Source: an uncultured Sphingomonadaceae bacterium
Lineage (GTDB): Bacteria > Pseudomonadota > Alphaproteobacteria > Sphingomonadales > Sphingomonadaceae
Direction: 5' to 3'
DNA length: 64,000 nucleotides
Assembly: GCA_947488625.1 (NCBI GenBank)
Contig: CANKZR010000001.1
Span: forward strand, 2,046,001-2,110,000
The notes beneath the pieces were generated by a model, which worked only from the letters and a program-made list of their open reading frames with translations, did no database searches and had not been told where the DNA came from. Below are positions 8,584-17,752 of the stretch, piece after piece. Each line of letters opens with the position of its first letter. Position 1 is the stretch's first letter. The position numbers and the translations under genes are program-made.

Positions 8584-9711
8584 CTAGCCATCCTTCTTCT
8601 GATCGACAGGGGTCATGTTGCTCATGAAAGCGTAGAAATCCGCTCCCAGCTCAGGCAGTTCCATGCCCAGTCGCTCCGCCAGGTAGAAGGTCATGAAGTT
8701 GGCGTTGAGCGACTTGTTCGTATTGGGGATATTGCCGATGGCAACCTGCCGGTCGAATGCGCCCACGGCGACGAGGGCCATGCGCAGGGCTACCACGATG
8801 TCGTAATATTCGAGGTGTTGTGCCTTGCGGCCCGTCGCAGCTTCCCAGATTGCCACGGTTTCGTCGCGCGTCGGCAGACCCTCCAGCCGTTCGACATCGA
8901 AGCGGCGGCTGAAGAGATCATCGAAATAGAGCCACCAGGCGAGATCCAGTTCGGACGGACCAAGCGCCGCCAGTTCCCAATCGATCAACGCATTCACGGT
9001 GCCGTCTTCGGCGAACATGACGTTCGAAGGCGTGCTGTCTCCCCACAGGACGTTGACCGGGGTGTCGGCTGGCTGATGCTCCCGTATATAGGCCATCGCC
9101 TTGTCGACATAGGGCATCTCGCGATCCTTGTGACAGGCGCGATACCAGGCCTCTATATATCCAAGATACTGATCCAGACCCGGCGCGCCCCAGTCGGGCC
9201 GGGCCATGAAACCGAAACCGTCATTCTGCCAATCGATGCTGGCCATGCCGGCAAAGGCATGGATGGCATTGCGCCACGAGACACCGCGCTGGGCGGGCGT
9301 CATGTCATACAGCCAACCAGCCTTGTTGTAGTTGGGATTTTGAGTTGCTGCGTGTCCTTCGACCCGCCCCATGACAATAAAGGGCATCTCCAGCACGGAA
9401 GGATCGAGTTCCATCCCAATCCATTCGGGCACCGGAACCGAACCCAGCGCATCAAGTGCCGCGATCATCTGCCCTTGCAGTTTCAGGCTGGAGCCGAATA
9501 CCACCTCGTGATCCTGCGGCTGGCGGCGCACGACGAGTGTCTTGGCCTGCGGTCCGTCAGGGTCGTCAAATTCCACATCGACAAAAAAGATCTGCGCCGA
9601 AAAGCCAGAGCCGGTCGTCACCTCGAGCGGTTGTATGCGGACATCGCTCCAACCATCCACATTCGCTTCAAGCCAGTCGCGCAGCCGATCCTGAACTTGC
9701 GAAGGGGTCAT
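8584..9711 (-). CDS. Aminoglycoside-phosphotransferase-fold (ACAD10/11-like) kinase
   Basis: A 375-residue APH-fold protein. The N-lobe strand LVVRRQPQ holds the likely ATP-binding region, and PFIVMGRVEGHA is the hinge. The catalytic loop is WGDSTPSN: catalytic Asp and Asn are kept, while the usual His is Trp. The metal Asp is in ALIDWELAALGPSELDLAWW. The family phosphorylates hydroxylated small molecules or hydroxyacyl-CoAs; the substrate here is unknown. Its ATG overlaps the LLM gene stop by one base (TAATG), implying translational coupling. It is more intact than the second kinase-like protein downstream of it, so the two could work as an active/inactive pair. Confidence 0.82.
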   Translation of the reverse strand: MTPSQVQDRLRDWLEANVDGWSDVRIQPLEVTTGSGFSAQIFFVDVEFDDPDGPQAKTLVVRRQPQDHEVVFGSSLKLQGQMIAALDALGSVPVPEWIGMELDPSVLEMPFIVMGRVEGHAATQNPNYNKAGWLYDMTPAQRGVSWRNAIHAFAGMASIDWQNDGFGFMARPDWGAPGLDQYLGYIEAWYRACHKDREMPYVDKAMAYIREHQPADTPVNVLWGDSTPSNVMFAEDGTVNALIDWELAALGPSELDLAWWLYFDDLFSRRFDVERLEGLPTRDETVAIWEAATGRKAQHLEYYDIVVALRMALVAVGAFDRQVAIGNIPNTNKSLNANFMTFYLAERLGMELPELGADFYAFMSNMTPVDQKKDG

Positions 9712-10784
9712 TATTCACTCCTCGCGGCAAGGGCACGTTTCAGTTCCCTGGTGAGCGGCCCCATGTCCTTGGGGGCTGCGCCATGCAGGAGAATCTCGTC
9801 CGCTCCTGCATCGAGATAATCCATCAGCTGATCCGCGCATCTTGCAGCGGTGCCGACGGCGGCACCCTCGTCGATCCATTTCTGCGGCAGCAGTTGCCCC
9901 ACATCGACCAGCTCCTGCCTTGTATAGGCCTGATCGGCAGGCTTCCCTTCGAGCGAAGCGATCTTGGGATGGGCGCGAACCTTCTCCAGCACCGACTTGT
10001 CCCATTCGTTGATCTCTACGATCAGGTCACCGAATCCGGGCAATTCGAAATACGTAATGGCGCGGCCACGCACAACGGCATCCTCCTCATCCTTCGGTAG
10101 ATCGGGGGCCACGATGATATTGTGATAGATACGAACCGACATCGGGTCGCGCCCCGCCTTTTCGGCCGCATCACGAACGATCTTGGCGCTGTTGGCCACG
10201 CCCTTGGGGGAAACGAAGGGATGCAGCAGCACGCCATCGCAATGCTCTCCCGCGAAGGCGAGGCTCTTGGGTCCGATAGCGGTAAAGATGACCGGCGGCT
10301 TCGGACCCTCGTGCATGTCGGTCAGCTTCAGGGTGGGAAAGGTCCCGAGCTTGCCCTCGTATGAAACCGTTTCGCCGTTCCACAGTCGGCGATAGATGGA
10401 GATGTAATCCGCCAGACGTTCCATCGTGATGGCCGGCGCGCCCATCATCTTCATATAGGCCGGCACGGCGCGCGCGAACATGATACCGAAGCGATTGCCG
10501 CTCATCGCCTGCATCATGTTCGCAATGCTGGCGGTGACAAGCGGGTGGCGCATGGTGGCATAGAAGGTGCCGTTGATGCGGATTTTGCTGGTCGCTTCAG
10601 CAACCGCTCCGGCCAGCACGGCCGGCTCTTTCAGGGCGAAGCGTTCGGAAATCCACACCGCGCCAAGACCGATGCGTTCAGCCTCCTGCGCTTCCTCGAT
10701 GCCGCGCCGCGGATCATCCACGCGTCCAGGCAGGATATAGGTTCCGAATTTGTCGAACAGCTCTTGTGCACCGGGTTCAGTCAT
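9711..10784 (-). CDS. LLM-class (F420-type) oxidoreductase
   Basis: A 357-residue TIM-barrel protein of the luciferase-like monooxygenase class. Family marks are AERIGLGAVWISERFALKEP, an RINGTFYATMRHPLVTAS segment and the GNRFGIMFARAVPAYMKMMG strand. It resembles the subfamily annotated as probable F420-dependent oxidoreductase TIGR03857, from memory and not searched. Such enzymes transfer hydride between F420 and an organic substrate. Cofactor choice (F420 or FMN) cannot be proved from sequence, but a full F420 pathway lies at 41.9-47.1 kb. It is the first gene of a minus-strand operon with two kinase-like proteins, a transporter and a VOC protein. The island dyad is centred about 62 bp before its start. 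Confidence 0.88.
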   Translation of the reverse strand: MTEPGAQELFDKFGTYILPGRVDDPRRGIEEAQEAERIGLGAVWISERFALKEPAVLAGAVAEATSKIRINGTFYATMRHPLVTASIANMMQAMSGNRFGIMFARAVPAYMKMMGAPAITMERLADYISIYRRLWNGETVSYEGKLGTFPTLKLTDMHEGPKPPVIFTAIGPKSLAFAGEHCDGVLLHPFVSPKGVANSAKIVRDAAEKAGRDPMSVRIYHNIIVAPDLPKDEEDAVVRGRAITYFELPGFGDLIVEINEWDKSVLEKVRAHPKIASLEGKPADQAYTRQELVDVGQLLPQKWIDEGAAVGTAARCADQLMDYLDAGADEILLHGAAPKDMGPLTRELKRALAARSE

Positions 10785-10838
10785 CTCTCGCTCCGAATAG
10801 AATTTATCTTACCGTCAACGCGTCGGCCAAACAGGAAA

Positions 10839-10854
10839 CCTTTCCAAAGGAAGG
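10839..10854. promoter_or_regulatory. Putative island operator, dyad copy 2
   Basis: CCTTTCCAAAGGAAGG matches CCTNNC-N4-GNNAGG exactly. It is centred between the divergent LLM oxidoreductase (start 10784, 62 bp away) and the SnoaL-like gene (start 10903, 57 bp away). The site before the other minus-strand LLM gene (41891) shares the wider sequence AAGGAAGGCC and sits at almost the same distance. Confidence 0.6.
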
Positions 10855-10902
10855 CCAGTTCTCCTGATCGCACGGCAGGCTGCATCGTGTTTGGAGGTAT
10901 TT

Positions 10903-11361
10903 ATGAGTCCCACGCGAGACCGATTGGCCCCCCTTGTAGCTTGCGAAGACATCAAGCTAGTGAAGGCACGCTATTGCCGCTTTCTGGACACCAAGAAATG
11001 GCACGGCTTCGCCAGCTTGTTTACCGACGACGCGGTCATGGACGTTCGCGAAGACACCGGCCTCGATCCCGTTACCGGAGTTGACGCCATCGTGGCGCAG
11101 GTACGCTTCGCCGTCGATCATGCAGCCACCTGCCATCAGGTCCATACCCCTGAAGTGGAATTCAGCAGTCCCGATGCCGCCCGCGTGGTATGGGCCATGC
11201 AAGACAGGGTCGTCTGGCAACCGGGCAAGTCACCACTGGAAGGCATCGCCTCGATCACCGGCTATGGCCAGTACCACGAGGAATATCGACGTGTGGATGG
11301 CAATTGGAAGATCGCCTCGCTTCGCCTGTCGCGCTTCCATGTCGATATGCACCCGGCCTGA
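10903..11361 (+). CDS. SnoaL-like / NTF2-fold protein
   Basis: A 152-residue cone-barrel protein. The SnoaL_4-like pattern is clear: EDIKLVKARYCRFLDTKKWHG opening helix, LFTDDAVMDV, a central GVDAIVAQVRFAVDHAATCH segment and the closing GYGQYHEEYRRVDGNWKI strands. Relatives act as dehydratases, isomerases or hydrolases of hydroxylated ring compounds, or simply bind them; no reaction can be assigned. The ATG at 10903 has GGAGG six bases upstream. It is a single-gene unit, divergent from the LLM operon and convergent with the P450 gene. Confidence 0.82.
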   Translation: MSPTRDRLAPLVACEDIKLVKARYCRFLDTKKWHGFASLFTDDAVMDVREDTGLDPVTGVDAIVAQVRFAVDHAATCHQVHTPEVEFSSPDAARVVWAMQDRVVWQPGKSPLEGIASITGYGQYHEEYRRVDGNWKIASLRLSRFHVDMHPA

Positions 11362-11396
11362 CCTCAGCAGGCCAGCCGGTGCACTCGACTGTCACC

Positions 11397-12620
11397 TTAC
11401 ACGTCCCAGGCCAGTTCCAGCTTGGGCACATGGGTGATATTGCCAACATGGTATTTGATATCGAACCCTTCTGCGACGCGAAACGGCGGCACGCGCTTCA
11501 GCCAGTGCTCCAGCGCGGTCTGCAATTCCATTCGCGCCAGGTGCATGCCGAGGCACTTGTGAATGCCGAATCCAAGCGAGATATGCGGGGCCTTGCGATC
11601 GAACCGCACTTCGCCCGGCTCCTCGTAATAATCGGGATCGAGCCCTGCGATCGGGGTTGAGATGCCCACGTAATCGCCGGGCATAATCTTCTGCCCGTGA
11701 ATCTCGATTTCCTTGGCCGCGATGCGAAATACGCTGACCGGGGCGAAGAACCGCAGGAACTCCTCAACCGCCAGCACGATCTTCTTGGGATCCTCGCGAA
11801 GTTCCTGCTGCTTGTCGGGGTTTCTCGCCAGATAGGCGAAAATGTTGCCCATCAGCGATGTGACGGTGTCGAGACCGCCGATGAACAGGTTGAAGCAGTG
11901 GCCGAACACCTCTTTGTCGTTCCACTTGCGACCATTGATTTCGTATTCGAAAATACCGCTGATGTAGTCATCGCCGGGATTGGCCCGACGATCGGCAATC
12001 ACTTCATTGAGGTAATCCACCACCTTGCGCACGGATTGGGTGCGCAGTTCATAATCATTGGTGTGGAAAATGCCTTTCTCCCACTCCAGGAATTCAGGCA
12101 TCCGTTCCTGCGGCAGGCCCAGCAGATCGAGCACGATGAAGATTGGGAATTTCGCGGAAAAATCGTCCACGAATTCGCAATGGCCCTGATCCTTGAACTC
12201 GTCGATCAGGCGGATCGCCCGTTCGTGCAGTTCGTCGCGCATCTTGGCGATTTTCTGGGGCGCGAAAAACGGGTTCAGCGCCTTGCGGTATTCGCCGTGT
12301 TCGGGCGGATCGGTTTCGGTCGGAATGACCAGCCAATCCTCGCCGATCGACTGGGCAAACTTGCCCATCCCGTTCTTCGTGTAGTTGTCCGGATCGCGCA
12401 GCACCTTGTGCATGTCCTCGACCTTCGTCAGCAGCCAGCCGCCCTGATCACCCGGGAAGATGTTAGTGCACCAGGTGAGCGGCGGAAGCGTGCGATGTAT
12501 CTCCGGCAGCATGGTTTCCTGCGGACATGCATCGACATTCTCTCGCTTGAAGAAATCGAGCGTCACCACCTTGTGGGCGGGAACATGTTCCGGGATCTCT
12601 CGCATCGGGGCGGAAGCCAT
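11397..12620 (-). CDS. Cytochrome P450
   Basis: A 407-residue soluble bacterial P450 (CYP). Seen in order: the helix C region with HGEYRKALNPFF, the I-helix with G-G-L-D-T (about residues 248-252), an ExxR motif (EEFLR, about 286-290) and the haem loop GFGIHKCLGMHLARME with the Cys ligand near residue 356. It would hydroxylate a hydrophobic substrate with electrons from a ferredoxin; the 2Fe-2S ferredoxin at 29.6 kb is the only one in the window, and no ferredoxin reductase is seen. Two ATGs lie in tandem; the second (12620) is better spaced from GGAGAG. It follows the DUF1214-like gene by 28 bp on the same strand, so the two are probably co-transcribed. Confidence 0.95.
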   Translation of the reverse strand: MASAPMREIPEHVPAHKVVTLDFFKRENVDACPQETMLPEIHRTLPPLTWCTNIFPGDQGGWLLTKVEDMHKVLRDPDNYTKNGMGKFAQSIGEDWLVIPTETDPPEHGEYRKALNPFFAPQKIAKMRDELHERAIRLIDEFKDQGHCEFVDDFSAKFPIFIVLDLLGLPQERMPEFLEWEKGIFHTNDYELRTQSVRKVVDYLNEVIADRRANPGDDYISGIFEYEINGRKWNDKEVFGHCFNLFIGGLDTVTSLMGNIFAYLARNPDKQQELREDPKKIVLAVEEFLRFFAPVSVFRIAAKEIEIHGQKIMPGDYVGISTPIAGLDPDYYEEPGEVRFDRKAPHISLGFGIHKCLGMHLARMELQTALEHWLKRVPPFRVAEGFDIKYHVGNITHVPKLELAWDV

Positions 12621-12648
12621 CATTTCTCTCCGTTAAGTTTCACTGGAA

Positions 12649-13836
12649 CTACCAGATGGTACGCATTTGAGCGGAAAGCCTGCGATTTCGCAAAGCCTCG
12701 GTGCGCTCCTGGGAATTCACACGTCTTGTTGTTTCAGGCAAATGCGACAGGACATCGGCTGCCTTGACCTTTCTTATGGTAGGCATAGGCTTTTCGCTCG
12801 CCTCGAACCAACGGCCCTGGATCGCGCCGCCCGAATAGCCGGAGGTATCAAGCCAGTTGTGGACCCCGGGATCGCGGGCAGAGATTACCGTACGGAATAT
12901 CCCGTCGGGATCGACCACGCCCTGCATGTCATTGAGACTTGCCTGATTGTTGTACCAGTCGGTGGTCTCGTACAATTCGTTCGTCAGGATGATGGACCAG
13001 TAACGATAACTTTCGGGAATGCGCACTTCGCTTATCAGCGCCTCGTCATCCGCCAGCTCGTAAGCACCCTCGTAGTAGAATTGGCCCTGCAGCCCCGACA
13101 TTTGAGCAACGTCGAAAACTTTCAGTTCGTTGAGGTATCCCTCCTGTCGCAGTTCCTCCACATGGGTCGGGAAGGCCAGTGCGCAGACCTTCGCTATGAA
13201 CGGAATTTCCTCGAAGGCGGCGCGCAGGTCCGCTGCCGAGGGTCGCCCTTTCGCCTCTGCGACGTCGAGACGGGTGATCCCCAAACGCGGTTCGCGTTCG
13301 ACGCCCCAGTCGCAGGAAACCACGCGAACCATCAGCTTTTCGCACCGTGGATCGAGGGCAACCCAGTCGCCCGTGTAGTTTGCGGGCCGTTCGGGCGAGA
13401 TGACCAGTTCGAAGAAGCCATCGTCGCCAACGTCCAGATCACCAAAATCGATCTGCCCCAGCAAGGGGTGATGCTGCCCGGTGCGCAAGGTGTCCGGCCC
13501 CATCTGGGCGAGTATGATCATCCGCACCGTGCCGCGATCACCGCGCAGCAGGTAACTTCCGCCCTTCTCGATCAATGCCGATTTATAGATCGTATCGGCA
13601 TTCGGCTGAAAGATGTTCTGCGAGATGTTCAGTTCGGGCACAAACATCGGGTGCCGCCGATCGCCGACAAGCGCATCCGAACCTGCGCGGGCAAGGCCCG
13701 CCAGCAGCAGTCGCATCGATTCGGCCATTACTTGCGGATCGGTGCGCAGCCTTTCCGGCACGCGGGCGCGCATGGCATCACCCAGCGGACGCAATTCATC
13801 GATCAGTTTTTCCCACGCCAAGCCATCGTCCGTCAT
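12649..13836 (-). CDS. DUF1214-like protein (first of two paralogues)
   Basis: A 395-residue protein, paralogous to the product of 19985-21238. Shared marks are NADTIYKSALIEKGGSYLLRG near the middle, ADDEALISEVRIPESYRYWS, TDWYNNQASLN and a final DPGVHNWLDTSGY block. These match the C-terminal DUF1214 (glucanase-like jelly-roll) domain; the biochemical role is not established. The ATG at 13836 is preceded by AAGAGGAGC. Longer in-frame starts reach into the divergent hydrolase gene and are rejected. The P450 follows 28 bp downstream, and the second paralogue lies in the large SDR operon, so the protein may handle an oxidised ring product. Confidence 0.75.
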   Translation of the reverse strand: MTDDGLAWEKLIDELRPLGDAMRARVPERLRTDPQVMAESMRLLLAGLARAGSDALVGDRRHPMFVPELNISQNIFQPNADTIYKSALIEKGGSYLLRGDRGTVRMIILAQMGPDTLRTGQHHPLLGQIDFGDLDVGDDGFFELVISPERPANYTGDWVALDPRCEKLMVRVVSCDWGVEREPRLGITRLDVAEAKGRPSAADLRAAFEEIPFIAKVCALAFPTHVEELRQEGYLNELKVFDVAQMSGLQGQFYYEGAYELADDEALISEVRIPESYRYWSIILTNELYETTDWYNNQASLNDMQGVVDPDGIFRTVISARDPGVHNWLDTSGYSGGAIQGRWFEASEKPMPTIRKVKAADVLSHLPETTRRVNSQERTEALRNRRLSAQMRTIW

Positions 13837-13896
13837 GCTGCACAGCTCCTCTTGCGTACCGTGTGTGGCATCTTTGCCTACCAGCCGCCGGGCGGA

Positions 13897-13912
13897 CCTT
13901 TCTCTCGGCAGG
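13897..13912. promoter_or_regulatory. Putative island operator, dyad copy 3
   Basis: CCTTTCTCTCGGCAGG matches CCTNNC-N4-GNNAGG exactly, with the outer pair extended to ACCT/AGGT. It is centred between the divergent DUF1214-P450 operon (68 bp from the start at 13836) and the alpha/beta hydrolase (62 bp from the start at 13967). Confidence 0.6.
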
Positions 13913-13966
13913 TGAAGGCCTGTCGAGCTTGTCAGAGCCAGAACCTTCAACAAGGAGCGCCGAGCG

Positions 13967-14839
13967 ATGCGATCAGAAGACATGATGTTGGACGTTACCA
14001 CTGCGGCAGCCATTGGCGAGCCGGTGAAGATTGCCGCGACAATGCATCTGCCTGATGACTGGGACGAGAACGGACAGCATCTCGTCTTCGCCATCCATGG
14101 CGGAGGATATTCGCGCATTTACTGGCACCCGCACTTTGCCGACGACAGCTACAGCTTCGCTCGGTGGTTTACCGATCACGGCAAGGCTGTGCTCGCAATC
14201 GACATGCTGGGGATGGGGCAAAGCACGAAACCGGAAGCCGAAAGCAAGCTGAGCCGAAAGATCATCACCGATGCACATGCGGCAGCACTTTCGCAGGTCC
14301 TCGAAGCCATGGATCGGCCGGTGAGCGTTACCGGGATCGGGCATTCGATGGGTGGCATGATGATCATCTCCCAAGCTGCAGCGCATCCCGTCTTCGATCG
14401 GGTCGCCGTTCTGGGCTGGGCCAATGAACCGATGGTGCTTGGCGATACGGATGTCGAGACCATGCAAGCCGATCTAATCCCCGATGGCTATTTGCCCACT
14501 CCGCGCGAGCCGATGCGCAAATTGTTCTACTGGCCTGACGTGCCGCATTCGCTGATCGACAAAGATGAGGCACATGCGTCAACCACACCCGCTACACTGG
14601 GCCGTGCGGCGCTGACGCCCGGAGAAATGCACGCGGATTCCGCGATGATCGAAGTGCCTGTGCTGGTGGTTCAGAGCGTGGTGGACACCAGTCCAGATCC
14701 GCAAAACGAACTGCCATATTTCGAGAAATCAGCGTCGACCGAGCTGCAGGTGCTGAAAGAAGCGGCTCACTGTCAGAACTTTGCCAGTACGCGCACTCAC
14801 CACTGGTCCGAGTTGAATGCCTGGATAGACCGCAATTGA
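13967..14839 (+). CDS. Alpha/beta hydrolase
   Basis: A 290-residue alpha/beta-hydrolase. The oxyanion strand is VFAIHGGGYSR, the nucleophile elbow is G-H-S-M-G-G (about residues 125-130), the acid lies in the VVQSVVDTSPDP segment and the base is probably the His in KEAAHCQNF. It could be an esterase, lactonase or C-C hydrolase. The ATG at 13967 has AAGGAGCG upstream. It is a single plus-strand gene between two minus-strand units, sharing an operator region with the DUF1214-P450 operon. Confidence 0.85.
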   Translation: MRSEDMMLDVTTAAAIGEPVKIAATMHLPDDWDENGQHLVFAIHGGGYSRIYWHPHFADDSYSFARWFTDHGKAVLAIDMLGMGQSTKPEAESKLSRKIITDAHAAALSQVLEAMDRPVSVTGIGHSMGGMMIISQAAAHPVFDRVAVLGWANEPMVLGDTDVETMQADLIPDGYLPTPREPMRKLFYWPDVPHSLIDKDEAHASTTPATLGRAALTPGEMHADSAMIEVPVLVVQSVVDTSPDPQNELPYFEKSASTELQVLKEAAHCQNFASTRTHHWSELNAWIDRN

Positions 14840-14861
14840 CCTACCCGCGGTTCCAGCCATG

Positions 14862-16430
14862 CTATTTCAGATGTCGCAACACGCGCTCTGCGGCAATCCG
14901 CCCCGCGATGCCCGATACGCCGCCGCCGGGATGGCTTCCAGCACCGCCAAGATAAAGGCCCGCAACGGCAGGCTTTGGCCCGCCGAACCCGGTAGCCGGG
15001 CGATGCTGGCCAGCGCGCAGAGCGCCAAAATCGACATGTGTCACACAGCCATTGGTAACGTTGAGGCGCGTCTCGCGTTCTCGCGGTGTTTCCACGAAAC
15101 GCCCTACTTCGCCATGAAACCCGTCGTAATAATCCGAAACCTGCTCGATTATCGACGCCATCGTGCGGTCCTTCAATTCCTGCGACCAAGCTTCACGTGC
15201 GTCGACAGCCATGGCAGGAAGATAAAGATAGGCTAGCGAGCACCCCTCAGGCGCCTGCGAAGGGTCGGTATTGGATAGCGGCGTCAGCGTAACGGCATGA
15301 CGCTTGGGGATATCACCGCGCCGCGCCGCCGCAAAGCTGTTACGCACATCGTCGGCCAGTCCCATCACGCCAACCGCCTTGTTCAGATCGGCATCGTCAT
15401 GGCGCAGGTCCTGGTGTCTTTTCAGGCGGAGAGGAGCATTCATCGCGACATTGGCGAGGAATGGCGCTGCATTGGAGCGGTTGGCGGGAACATGCTCGAT
15501 CCGCTTCATCAGGCGACGGTCAACCGCATTCCGTGTAGTCATCGCAAATGTTGTTCTGGGGTCGCTAGTTGCGATCACGACCTTTGACTGCAGATTACGG
15601 CCATCAGAAAGCTGCACGCCCTTGGCTTTCCCATCGTCGATTAATATCTCTTCGACCGGAGCATTGAGCAGAATATCGGCACCTGATTCCGTGATGCTGC
15701 TGGCCATGGCATCCGCAAATGCCTGCAGGCTTCCGATGGGCTTGCCCGTCCCCAGGCGGTGGGTGACAGCGAATATCATGTAGGCGGCGGCATTGCCGTC
15801 ATCATCCACCGGCCCCGCACCTGCGGCGATTCCGTTCAACAAAGCTATCGTAGCCGGATGTTCGAACCATTCGCAGGCAACCTGATCGGCAGTCGCCTTG
15901 GAAATCGAAAGCAGCTGATCCTTCAGCCTCACATTGCGGATGCCACCTTTGATCATCTTGCAAAGGTTGCGCAAATCGGGCCTGCCCGGTTCCGCCATCA
16001 TGATCGGAAAGCCAATATCCATCATTGCGTCCATGACTTTCATGAACTTCAGATACTGCTTCCCGTCCTCCGGATGGATGCGAGCAATATCATCTGCCGT
16101 ACGCCTGTAATCGCGAAACAGCGCGATCGAACTGCCATCAGGATGCAGATAGGCATAGCTTGGATCAGGATCGACTGTACGCAGGCCATGCCGTTCAAGC
16201 TCCAGATCTTCGATAATGCCAGAGCCGCGCGCAAACAGGAGTTCCACCGCGCATGGGGTCACCAGATATTCAGGCGCTTCGGGGATCATGTATCCCGCGC
16301 TGGTCATCCCGCCGACCTTTGCCATGCGCTCCACGACAGCAACCTTCTTGCCGGCTCGGCTCAGGTATCCTGCAGCCGCCATGCCATTGTGGCCAGCCCC
16401 GACTATCACCGCATCATAGGTCGCATTCAT
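14862..16430 (-). CDS. Phytoene desaturase-like FAD-dependent oxidoreductase
   Basis: A 522-residue FAD enzyme. The N-terminal dinucleotide motif is VIVGAGHNGMAAAGYLSRAG followed by KVAVVERM and GGMTSAGYM; the C-terminal FAD-contact block is GLYLGGAGSHPGGGVSGIAG. This is the crtI/PYROXD2 family, which includes carotenoid desaturases and many uncharacterised desaturases and isomerases. No carotenoid genes surround it, so it more likely oxidises an alicyclic intermediate; that is inference. Its ATG overlaps the transporter stop (ATGA), so it is translationally coupled to the upstream transporter and membrane protein genes. Confidence 0.85.
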   Translation of the reverse strand: MNATYDAVIVGAGHNGMAAAGYLSRAGKKVAVVERMAKVGGMTSAGYMIPEAPEYLVTPCAVELLFARGSGIIEDLELERHGLRTVDPDPSYAYLHPDGSSIALFRDYRRTADDIARIHPEDGKQYLKFMKVMDAMMDIGFPIMMAEPGRPDLRNLCKMIKGGIRNVRLKDQLLSISKATADQVACEWFEHPATIALLNGIAAGAGPVDDDGNAAAYMIFAVTHRLGTGKPIGSLQAFADAMASSITESGADILLNAPVEEILIDDGKAKGVQLSDGRNLQSKVVIATSDPRTTFAMTTRNAVDRRLMKRIEHVPANRSNAAPFLANVAMNAPLRLKRHQDLRHDDADLNKAVGVMGLADDVRNSFAAARRGDIPKRHAVTLTPLSNTDPSQAPEGCSLAYLYLPAMAVDAREAWSQELKDRTMASIIEQVSDYYDGFHGEVGRFVETPRERETRLNVTNGCVTHVDFGALRAGQHRPATGFGGPKPAVAGLYLGGAGSHPGGGVSGIAGRIAAERVLRHLK

Positions 16431-17752
16431 GTCGCATCATCCTCTATCGCTGTTATCTCCCCCGCGATCGATCTCGCTGCCAGCCAGTAGCAACCGATTG
16501 CCAGCAGCAGGAAAAGGCCCAGCAGCAACAATGCCTGCTGCAACCCGGTGCCCGCCGCTTCAGCGCAAAGAACAGAACCGCTAACACCCGCACCAAGGCA
16601 TTCCTGCGCATAGGATGCACCAAACCGCACCGTTGCCAGAACATCGCTCATATATCCAAGAAAGGCCGACCCCAGACCCAGCCCGAAAGCAGTCTGGCCG
16701 AAGGCGTGGATCGCGGCGGCCGTCGCACGCATGCGCGGTTCCACCAGCCTTTGTGTAACTGTCATGATAGTAGGCAGAAAGGCATAGAGACAGAAGGTAG
16801 AGCCGAACAACAACACTGCCATCGCCTGCCAGTCATGCTGATAGATGGCTGCAAGGAACAGGGGCATCGCCACCGTGGTCGCCGCCATCGGGAGATATCC
16901 GTACAGCCGATGTGCTCTGGCGGCGAAGCGATCGGCTATCAGGCCGCCCACCACGCCGCCCAGTGCCGTGGCGGCACTGAAGGTGAAGGCAAATGTCAGC
17001 GCGGCTTCGGCAAGGTCGAAATCAAAGCGGCGGACCAGCAGCGGGATCAGAAACAGGTTCAGGCCGAAGCCGACCAGCGCCACTATGCCGCTGCCGAACG
17101 TGAATGCCATGAAGGCCCTCGACTTGCGCACTCGCCGGATGACTGCGCCGAACGGGGGTGCCGCCTTGTCCGCATTCAGTCGCACAGGTTCGCTGATCGT
17201 CAGCCAAAGCAACAGCGCCAGCAACAGGCCCGGCGCGCCTGCCGCCACGAAGGCCCAGCGCCAACCATAGAACTGCGCGATCCAGCCGCCGCCAAGCACG
17301 CCTATGGCGCCGCCGACGGATACGCCCACCGCTATCATGGAGAACACCGTCGCCCGGCGCTCGGGCGGAAAGCGATCGGCAATCAGTGAAACCACCGGCG
17401 GGGTAAAGCCGGCTTCGCCCACGCCCACGCCCATGCGCGCAAGCAAAAGCTGAGCATAGCTGCCGGCAGCGCCGGAAAGGATCGTCATGGCAGACCACAG
17501 TGCGGTGGCCGTGGCCACGATGCCGATGCGATTTACCCGCTCTGCAAGCCGAGCGAGCGGGATGCCGATACCGCCATAGAAAAGCGCAAAGGCTGCCCCA
17601 CCCATGATGCCGAGCTGAAAGTCGCTCAGCCCGAATTCCTGCCGGATCGGTTCTCCAACCACTGCGATAATCATGCGGTCGATGAAATTGAAGGCGTAGA
17701 TCGTGCCCAGCAGGCCTATGAACCACCAGTCGCGCGGCAGGAAACTTTTCAC
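16427..17752 (-). CDS. MFS transporter, spinster-like
   Basis: A 441-residue 12-helix transporter. Helix 1 reads FIGLLGTIYAFNFIDRMIIA, and the G-V-G-E-A-G motif in helix 4 plus GGWIAQFYGWRWAFVAAGAPG are typical of the spinster-like branch abundant in sphingomonad catabolic clusters. The start is a GTG at 17752 that overlaps the preceding stop (GTGA); the reading frame is open further upstream but that extension is antisense-like noise over the membrane protein gene. It is closely related to the transporter at 38406-39683. Substrate and direction are unknown. Confidence 0.9.
   Translation of the reverse strand: MKSFLPRDWWFIGLLGTIYAFNFIDRMIIAVVGEPIRQEFGLSDFQLGIMGGAAFALFYGGIGIPLARLAERVNRIGIVATATALWSAMTILSGAAGSYAQLLLARMGVGVGEAGFTPPVVSLIADRFPPERRATVFSMIAVGVSVGGAIGVLGGGWIAQFYGWRWAFVAAGAPGLLLALLLWLTISEPVRLNADKAAPPFGAVIRRVRKSRAFMAFTFGSGIVALVGFGLNLFLIPLLVRRFDFDLAEAALTFAFTFSAATALGGVVGGLIADRFAARAHRLYGYLPMAATTVAMPLFLAAIYQHDWQAMAVLLFGSTFCLYAFLPTIMTVTQRLVEPRMRATAAAIHAFGQTAFGLGLGSAFLGYMSDVLATVRFGASYAQECLGAGVSGSVLCAEAAGTGLQQALLLLGLFLLLAIGCYWLAARSIAGEITAIEDDAT

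Noticed and set aside
11362-11396. Possible terminator between the SnoaL-like and P450 genes
   Set aside because: Only short imperfect pairing and no T-run; not enough to call.
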